A stretch of 64,000 nucleotides of DNA, from NCBI RefSeq assembly GCF_031143425.1, contig NC_090447.1:767992409-768056408 (forward strand), given 5' to 3'. Shown in pieces: positions 56,941-64,000 of this stretch (positions are counted from its first letter, which is position 1; every line of letters begins with the position of its first letter). Below the pieces are notes generated by a model. The model had not been told where the DNA came from. It saw only the letters and a program-made list of their open reading frames with translations, and searched no databases. This DNA is from Pleurodeles waltl (lineage: Eukaryota; Chordata; Amphibia; Caudata; Salamandridae). The position numbers and the translations under genes are program-made.

Positions 56941-57440
56941 TGCTAAAGGGAACCCACGACAGGGGAGGGGGGGCACATACCCCTCTCCCCTTTATAAATA
57001 TTTTTAGGGCTGAGGGGATTAGTTCCCTAGAGCCACTGTTGGATAGGGGAGCAGGGCCATGCACCCCACTCCCCTTAATATGAAAAAGACTCTGGAGGAT
57101 GGGACCCACAGGGTCTTTAGTGGCTCACAGGTGGGTCCACATGCCCCCTCCCGTAAACAAAGGCCCCAGGTGATGAGTTCCTCGGGGCTCAAAGTAGCTC
57201 AGGGAGGAGGAATGTGCACCGTCCTTCCGTTAAAAAGCAAAGGCTCTGGGGGATGGTGTTCCCTGGGTCCGAAATTCCTCAAGGAGGACGGCTGTGGCCA
57301 ACCCCACGCTGTGCATGGCCAAATCCTGTGTACAGTGTAAGGTTGTCTACCCACGGGGCTTGGATGCAGGGCCTGGCTGCTGGCATTGGTTTGGCTACCT
57401 GTGGTGCCATTAGTCACATTGCCTGGCATTTGGCCATGCG
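56940..57440. repeat. GC-rich degenerate tandem array (block g)
   Basis: Modules with GGATGGGACCCACAGGG, ATGCACCCCACTCCCC and similar, as in block a, ending in the CCAACCCCACGCTGTGCATGG module. Confidence 0.6.
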
Positions 57441-57499
57441 CAGAGGAGAGGTTGACTTTATGTATGGTAATATAATGTTACTGTACATTGGAAAAAAAC

Positions 57500-57930
57500 C
57501 TAGAAATTCACTAAAAAAATCAAAGGTTAAAGTAATTTTATAGTTAGGTGAAAATTTCAGTGACAATGTATACTTTTAAACAGACAAAAACACTGAAATG
57601 CACCAGTTATAGTTATCTCAAGTAACTATAACTGGTGCCGTAAGATAACTATCACTCGAGCCCTCACCATGCACTGCTAATTGTTCCACATATTACATCA
57701 CTCACAACATCTTTTATGACATTGTTGATCATATCAAAGCAACATTTTCAATAAAACGATTGATGAGAAAACTGTGTATGGAGGGGAGCAAATTATGATT
57801 GCCTTACTGCATGAGTTATAGATACTTGAGATAACTATAACTGGTGAATTTCCATGGTTTCGTGAGTTTAAACAGTTATATTGTCATGATTTTCACCTAA
57901 ATACAATGTTACTGTAACCTTTGTTATTTT
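57500..57930. repeat. Foldback family F, complete copy
   Basis: Left end CTAGAAATTCACTAAAAAAA and TTATAGTTAGGTGAAAATTTC; right end GAATTTCCATGGTTTCGTGA, then TTTTCACCTAAATACAATGT and CAGTGATAATG. The core CATATTACATCACTCACAAC and AACTGTGTATGG is present. Confidence 0.7.
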
Positions 57931-57963
57931 CAGTGATAATGAATATATATTTCATATATGTAC

Positions 57964-57967
<4 letters not shown>

Positions 57968-58025
<58 letters not shown>

Positions 58026-58070
58026 CATATATATATAGAGAGAGAGGGAGAGAGAGGGAGAGAGAGAGAT
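57968..58070. repeat. TA and GA microsatellites
   Basis: TA run (about 57,968-58,035) followed by AGAGAGAGGG units to 58,069; separates two family F copies. Confidence 0.95.
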
Positions 58071-58071
58071 A

Positions 58072-58450
58072 CAAAACCATAGAAATTCACCTGTTATAAT
58101 TATTTCAAGTGACTATAACTTGCGCCCCCGCCATGCACAGTTTTTTAATGAATATATTTACAACAAATGTTACAATGATGTCATCAACGAGGTAATAAAA
58201 GATGTCATGAGTGCATTAATATCAGAGGTAATTAGCAGTGCATGGCGAGGGCACAAGTTATAGTTACTTTAGGGCATGAGTTATTCTTACTTGTAATAAC
58301 TCTAACTAAAGCAAGTGATTTTCTATGGTTTTGTTCGTTTCCAATGTCAGCCTAAGTATAACGTCCCTTTAACCTTTGTTTTTTTAAGTGAATTTATATG
58401 TAATTTTTAATTCTATTTCCTAACTGTACCGTCCCTATTACCTTTGTGTT
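58072..58450. repeat. Foldback family F, copy with trimmed left end
   Basis: Begins ACAAAACCATAGAAATTCAC and ends AAGTATAACGTCCCTTTAAC then CTTTGTTTTTTTAAGTGAATT; the outer left arm is missing where it meets the GA run. Confidence 0.7.
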
Positions 58451-58489
58451 TTTGTCAGTGAATTGCTTTTTTTTTAACGTAATTTTAAT

Positions 58490-58780
58490 TAATATACGTT
58501 AATCCAACCATTGCTGCACAGGGCCTTCAGCTGTGTGCGGAGGGGGTTGTCCGCAAGGCCTGGCCTGAGACTAGGCCTTGCAGTCCACCCCCTATAACAC
58601 TCAACCCCACGCCATGCATGACCGCATAGGACCTGCCCTTGAGGCCCACCCTCAATAGTCACCCAGCTCCGTGCCACGCATGACCTCAGGCCATGAGCTG
58701 CAGGGTAGGCCAGACCCTACGGCCAACCCCCTATAGCCATCCAACCCCACGTCTCTCGTGGCCTTTGCCTGTATGTAGCA
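58490..58780. repeat. GC-rich array (block h)
   Basis: ~70 bp modules: CAACCCCACGCCATGCATGA, CAGGCCATGAGCTGCAGGGT; like the end module of block a (10,510-10,760). 58,780-59,500 has no recognised feature. Confidence 0.55.
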
Positions 58781-59518
58781 GGGGTTGGGTCTCAGAATCA
58801 GTTGACAAGAAATAACCCACTCATCACAGTCGTTACATGAGATATTGCGCTCGAAAAAAGCAAGGATGCTAAGACCTCTATCATGTATGATAGATAACTT
58901 TTCAAGGTGGAAGTACAGAGAAAAAAACACTTGTTTTGTCTTGAGCATGCGCATGAAATTTTAGTACCTTACAGAAGTGGCCCTTGAACTTCGGCACCTG
59001 CTTTGTTTACATCTATAAGTACTCCCTGTTGAGGTTTGATTTCAGTCAAATGAGCATCGTGCCTGAAAGAATCGTGCCCTGTGTATTTATCCAAGAAGAG
59101 TCCACCATTTTGTACAGAATGTCTAACCAACTGAAGTACTTTCTACTGGATAGTTAGTAAGTGCTACCTTGTTGGGTACATGTATAGTGCATCTCCTACA
59201 CTACTGCTGCTTAAAATATGCCATGTAAATGTTTCCAGTGACCTTTTGTCTCTGTAACTTTGCCACTGTTATTGTTCCTCGAGTGTCTTTATGCCATACA
59301 TTTTCAAGGTGAAACGTCAGGTCTGCAGTTCCACCTTGAATAGTATTTTTTTTTAATTCTTGAAGACCACGGACACAGCTGTTTCCCATCTCCTGCAGGA
59401 GCCGGCATTGCTCCCGCACACAGGGAGCTGCTTTAAGTAGCAGTTTCCTGCATGCAGTAGCAATGTTTTCATCTCTTTACCTGCACACATGTTTGTGTGC
59501 AAGGGAAGAGATGACAAC

Positions 59519-59573
59519 TCCACTTTCAGCAAGCAGGAGCTGTTTGCCAGCTCCTGCTTGCTGAAAGCGGAGT
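59519..59573. repeat. 24 bp-arm hairpin
   Basis: TTTCAGCAAGCAGGAGCTG pairs with CAGCTCCTGCTTGCTGAAA around GTTTGCC-like loop sequence, with flanking CTCC/GGAG also pairing. Confidence 0.85.
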
Positions 59574-59639
59574 CATGTTTGTTTTTCCTTGGTGGGAGCT
59601 CTCAGTTCCCGCCAAGCAAAAGCAAACAGCTACGATGGT

Positions 59640-60740
59640 GGCTACCTCGTGAGGAAGCAGGCGCCGGCCCTGAGGGGTGATGGTCCCCAGGGCCATATAT
59701 GGCTCCAGGAGGGGGCTACACACCCTCACCTTTGTTTCAATTTGGCCCCAGGGAGGTGGTGGTTCATGGAGCCGGGGTCTACGACCGACCCCTTTCTTCT
59801 CAATGTATTTGTAGCCCCGGGGAGGTCGCGGTCCTTGGGGCCCAGGGGGTTGCATGGGACACTCTCTATTTTTTGTACTATGTTGCCCTAGGAAGGAGGT
59901 GGTCCTTGGAGTGCGGGGGGATAGTGTGACACCCTCAAATATCTTATTAGACATTGCCACAGGGAGGTGGTGGTTCCTGGGGCCAGGGGGTGTCCACAGG
60001 ACCCCCTATTACATTTATATCTTGCCTTATGGAGGTGGTGGTCCCTGTGGTGTGGGGGGGCTATTTTATAAATAACCCGGGGGTGTTGCCCAGGGCCCCA
60101 GGGGGTCCACAGATTCCTCCTATTATTTAAATAGTATGTGCCCCGGGGAAGTGGTGGTCCCTGGGATCCATGGGGGAACAGGATCCCCCCCATTTTACTA
60201 TTTGATCTTTTGCCACAGGGAGGTGGTGGTCCCTGGGGCACAGCATGGTGGCGTGTCCCCCCGCATGCCTCCAAAACATAGCCCTGGGGAGGTGGTGGTC
60301 CCCAGGGCCCGTTGGAGTCCACAGGACCCCCCCCCCTATTTTACTATTTTATTTTTTGGCCCAGGGAGGTGTTGGTCACTAGGACGTGGTGGTGCCCCTC
60401 GGCCCCCCATATTCTTAAACCTATTTGCCCTGGGAAGGTGGCAGTCCCAGGGGCAAAGGGGTGCCGCGTGGGCCTCACCACATCCTTAAACCTATTTGCC
60501 CTAGGGAGGTGGTGGTCCCAGGGGTGCGGGGTGCCACGCAGGCCCCCATCCTCAAACTTATTTGCCCCGGGGAAGTGGTGGGCCCTGGGGGTCCAAAGGA
60601 CACCCCGTTCTTTAACATTTAACCTAGCCCCCCCCCCACACATCTCATACATATTTTGTCCCGAGAGAAGTGGTGGTCCCCGGGACTTTATTAAGCCCTA
60701 GGAGGAGGGCCCTGTGTACCCCCCTTCTTTTATTAGTGGA
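59640..60740 (+). repeat. ~65-75 bp minisatellite (GGGAGGTGGTGGTCCC), about 13 units
   Basis: GGGAGGTGGTGGTCCCTGGG and close variants recur at about 59,750, 59,815, 59,890, 59,950, 60,030, 60,145, 60,220, 60,290, 60,365, 60,435, 60,505, 60,575 and 60,665. Open frames on both strands are artefacts. 60,740-61,050 has no recognised feature except poly-T runs. Confidence 0.85.
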
Positions 60741-61049
60741 CAATGCCCCAAGGACCTGGGCCACCTGGGGGCAAAAGCATTTTTAAACGCAGTAGACAGC
60801 GTTTTTTTTTAAATCACAAAGATCTCTGTGGATCCAACTACTGATTGCTCTGTGATTTAAAAAAAATGCATTTAAGCCATTGTGGGGGGTTCCAGTGGGA
60901 TCCCTGGACCAGGGTTAGAGGGTAGGGTAAACATACCCTGCCACTTTTTCTTTTTTTAACTTTTTTTTTTAACTCGGCTGAAGCTGAGTCCCATTTTGAA
61001 GTGTTGGCAGCCAGTCAGATCTCACCAGGCGATCTCCCTCGATCCGCAG

Positions 61050-61430
61050 TCCTAGATATACAAATATTTTTCCCTTTAATATCTTAAAAACTACTCTAGG
61101 GATTTACACCAAATTTAAAAAAGGATATCTGTGGAAAAAAAGCTACCTTTTTGCCAAATTTGGTGGAATCCCATTCCAGCAGTTCGGGTGCCTGCATGTC
61201 TAAAGGGTTTAGGGGATTAACATGGGGAACACACTTGTTATGACCCCCCCTTTTTCTCTGCCTTCGCTTGACGGATCAACCCAAAACTTTCTTTGCACAG
61301 CAAGACCCTAGAGGAGCACTTTTTTCACAATTTCATGAAGAATAATCAAATGCTGCCAACAATGTGAAAATAGGTCCTAACTATAAGTACCTCTTGGTGA
61401 CCGCCAGTGGGTTGGGATATATATATATAT
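61050..61430 (+). repeat. Dispersed repeat family G, third copy
   Basis: TTAAAAACTACTCTAGGGAT, GATTTACACCAAATTT, AGCTACCTTTTTGCCAAATT, TCCAGCAGTTCGGG and GGTCCTAACTATAAGTACCT, ending at a TA run. Confidence 0.6.
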
Positions 61431-61790
61431 TCACCGGGGGAAAAAAAGTTACAGGGATGTTCTAGTTAGGTTCTGCATTTACTCGTACAAAACCATCAAA
61501 AATTCAGCAGTTAGAGTTAGAGTTCTTTCAAGCAACTGTAATTCGTGCCCTAAGGTAACTATAACTCGCACCCTCGCCATGCAGTGTTAATTACCCCATA
61601 TATTACAGCACTCATGACAACTGCTATCATATCATTAAAAATGTAAAAAACAGACTGTGCATGGTGGGACGCGAGTAGTAGCTACCTTAGGGCACAAGTT
61701 ACAGTTGCTTGAAAGAACTCTAACTATATCTGCTGAATTTCTATAGTTTTGTATAAGAAAGTTCAGAACCTAACTATAACATCCATGTGT
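61430..61790. repeat. Foldback family F copy
   Basis: Starts TTCACCGGGGGAAAAAAAGT after TA repeats; left arm GTTCTAGTTAGGTTCTGCAT, right arm CAGAACCTAACTATAACATC; core CCCATATTACAGCACTCATG and GACTGTGCATGG. Confidence 0.75.
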
Positions 61791-62631
61791 TAGTGGATGT
61801 GACAGTGTGTATCAGGGTGTGAGTGTGGTTGTTAGGGTGTTTGTCTGGGTGTTTCAATAGATGTATGAATTTATATCAAAAAATGTTATACATTACGTCA
61901 AATCTGCAGATCCACCAGAGGATTTACACCGGGGGCCGTGCTGAGTTCCAGGGGTGTATCAGCAGGTTGAAGAAACTGTAAAAAAATTAGTTTTAAGGCA
62001 CTTGAAGACCATTTCACTTATTTACCATAAATATACAACACCCATGGGATCAGGGAACATCTAACCTAATCTACATTCAGCCAAGATTTCAGCCCCGGGA
62101 ACCATTTACCAATGAAATAAAATGGAGGCCACAACATTCCTATGAGGTTGTGGCCAGCCAATCAAATCCTCTCTGTGGCACATGAATCTGGGAATTGATC
62201 CATGAAAATCCACAGAGAATCCACGGCGCTAGATAACTATATTTTTTGGCCTTAAATTATTCCAAAACTACTGAGCTTATTTACACCAAACCAAAAAAAG
62301 TGTGACCTGCGGAACAGAATCTAGTTTTGTGCCTAATTTGGTGCCATTCTGTTCAGCAGTTCGGGCTGTAAGCGTCTAAAGAACTGAAAATCCCCACAGA
62401 CACAGAATGGAGAAAAAGTGTTTTGGGACCCCCCTTTTCTTTTATTTCAACCCCCACTTTAAGGACCACTGCAAAACTTTCAAGACAGCAGCTGAACTGA
62501 CCAAAGCATAAGTTTAGAAAATGTTATGAAGATTTGTCAAGCGGTGCCAATGTTCTTGACAAAACAGAAAAAGCTCCATCCATGGAAAAAATGGTCCTAA
62601 CTATAACAACCTAGTGCTGACTGACACTAGG

Positions 62632-62636
<5 letters not shown>
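61790..62636 (+). repeat. Dispersed repeat family G, fourth copy, with unassigned leader
   Basis: 61,790-62,260 is unassigned; the CTGCAGATCCACCAGAGGAT phrase resembles 35,150-35,180. From 62,265: CCAAAACTACTGAGC, TTATTTACACCAAACC, GTTCAGCAGTTCGGGC and GTCCTAACTATAACAACC, ending at the TA tract. Confidence 0.5.

Positions 62637-62697
<61 letters not shown>
62637..62697. repeat. TA microsatellite
   Basis: About 60 bp of nearly pure TA. Confidence 0.98.
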
Positions 62698-62700
<3 letters not shown>

Positions 62701-62719
62701 AAACAAAACTGTAACCAGT

Positions 62720-63395
62720 TATGACGCTGCACTCCAGGAATGTTCTCTTTGCTGTTTAATCAATTCTGTGCACCACCATTATACCATTAAACAAGGAGGA
62801 TGAAAGTGATAAACTGAGAGAAACAATGGAGAATAATTTAGAAAAATATGAAAAGATGATTGAAGAATGCAAACAGAAAATTTAGGAGAGGTGAAATTGA
62901 TTATGCGACTGGAAGAATACTAACATTTGCTAAAAGATTTGATGTGTTGAAACAACAAACTGGTATAGGTTCTGAGACTACTATCCACTCCCCTGAAACA
63001 TCAATAAGTGAATCGGATGCAGAACTAAGTGAAGGAGAAGGGACATCGACACAAATCAGGAAAACTACTTTTTTAGAATAAATGAAATTGATTTACATGG
63101 ATCAGAGAACACCAAGTGACAGAGGCAGAGATCAGACACAAGGACGAGGAAGGAAGTTCGGAGTGGCACGGGAAAACATCGGAAGACAAGAAGGGGACCA
63201 GGGAGGAACAAGAGGGTACCCATTGAGAAGCAATCAAAAGAACCAGATGAATCAAGAGAATTAAAACAGAATGTAAATTTGATTCGAATCATGAGTTGAC
63301 ATCACAAGAACGACTCTCAAACAAAGGTTTAACATTTTGTCCAGAAAAGTATTATGACTATCTGGAAACAAGAATTGAGCTATATACATTTTTGT
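62720..63395 (+). mobile_element. Penelope-like element C, 5' end
   Basis: Begins with GACGCTGCACTCCAGGAA, like the outer ends of the other PLEs. The frame at 62,860 encodes FRRGEIDYATGRILTFAKRF, the PLE N-terminal region, then an acidic Ser/Thr stretch. A later frame (about 63,296-63,395) gives LTSQERLSNKGLTFCPEKYY, the conserved segment just before the PLE RT. The RT is not reached: L1 sequence begins at about 63,395. Frame breaks occur at 63,081 and 63,264. Confidence 0.7.
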
Positions 63396-64000
63396 GGCTG
63401 AGGAGGTTATATCTGCGATTGCTCGGTTGCAGACCTGGAAGTCACCTGGCCCTGACGGGTTCTCTGCGCTTTTTTATAAATCCTTCTGTGGGAAACTTGT
63501 TCCCGTTCTTGTGCGACTTTTTAACTCCTTTCGTCAAACAGGGGTGCTTTCGCCTAGTATGTTAGACGCTACTATCGTTGTTATCCCGAAACTGGGGAAG
63601 GACCCCGAGAAATGCGCCTCCTACAGGCCGATCTCCCTCCTGAATATCAATGCCAAACTGTTCACTGGCACCGTCTCAACTATTATATGCCAGGGCTTGT
63701 GGACCCCGACCAGTCGGGATTTATACCTCATAGCCAGTGCAGCAATAATACCAAGCGATTGCTCCATCTCTTGGACAAAACTGAACGTTCCCGTAGGGCG
63801 GCGCTCTTCCTGTCTATTGACGCTGAGAAAGCCTTTGATCGGGTTCACTGGCCATACCTGTTCAGGGTGTTCGAACGCTTTGGACTGGGTTCAGGCTTTA
63901 TGACATGGAATCGATGCATTTATCAAGAGCCTCGGGCAGCGGTTCGGCTCGCTCTCTTTGCCATTCGCTGTCCAAAGAGGTACCAGGCAGGGGTGTCCGC
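63395..64000 (+). mobile_element. L1-type LINE: ORF2 reverse transcriptase, 5' truncated, runs off window
   Basis: Starts EEVISAIARLQTWKSPGPDG, the conserved entry into L1 RT, then FYKSFCGKLVPVLVRLFN, MLDATIVVIPKLGKDP, SYRPISLLNINAKLF, and after a frame change near 63,690 the DQSGFIPHSQ block. FLSIDAEKAFDRVHWPYLF (63,810-63,865) is catalytic motif A, with its Asp retained. The element continues past 64,000. It begins abruptly inside PLE-C, consistent with a 5'-truncated insertion. Confidence 0.85.

Overview
The window looks like non-genic DNA from a large vertebrate genome, most likely a salamander or newt. I found no host protein-coding gene, rRNA or tRNA. Almost everything recognisable is transposable-element or satellite DNA: two PIF/Harbinger DNA transposons with transposase and Myb/SANT genes, three Penelope-like elements (PLEs), a CR1/L2-type LINE, two L1 fragments, two related endogenous retrovirus fragments on opposite strands, foldback elements, and many minisatellites. 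Harbinger elements are known to be unusually abundant in the Iberian ribbed newt, which fits. The species assignment is inference.

Layout. 0-9.2 kb: CR1/L2 LINE end (minus), a ~300 bp tandem repeat, purine-rich degenerate repeat, then a decayed retrovirus (minus) with gag-like, RT and long leader/LTR sequence. 9.2-15.3 kb: GC-rich arrays, a 1.25 kb tandem duplication, PLE-A (minus; RT and GIY-YIG), and a hammerhead-like remnant. 15.5-18.9 kb: a 1.6 kb array of ~15 bp units, a 400 bp foldback element and a pyrimidine-rich array. 19.0-21.4 kb: env and LTR of a second retrovirus copy (plus). 21.8-34.8 kb: PLE-B (minus), split by an 8,848 bp Harbinger element (25,104-33,951) with a TTG target duplication. 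34.8-37.0 kb: dispersed repeats and a small MITE. 37.3-44.7 kb: a second, inverted and decayed Harbinger copy. 44.7-45.3 kb: L1 endonuclease fragment. 45.6-47.0 kb: GC-rich repeats and foldbacks. 47.8-52.8 kb: hairpin cluster, hairpin satellite, ~375 bp array and a tail ending at TTAA. 53-62.7 kb: more GC-rich arrays, foldbacks and TA microsatellites. 62.7-64 kb: PLE-C N-terminus joined to an L1 RT that runs off the window.

The most interesting system is the Harbinger architecture. Both copies carry three genes rather than the usual two. Gene 1 is a two-exon Myb/SANT protein. The transposase gene faces it on the other strand, and its short first exon (83 nt in both copies) lies 3.5-4.8 kb upstream of its main exon. 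A third gene, with a second SANT-like domain, a conserved helical segment and a proline/threonine-rich low-complexity tail, lies inside that transposase intron in antisense. In copy A the gene 1 and transposase reading frames look intact, while gene 3 has at least one frameshift and a stop inside a minisatellite. Copy B is decayed in all genes but keeps the same exon layout, which supports the gene model.
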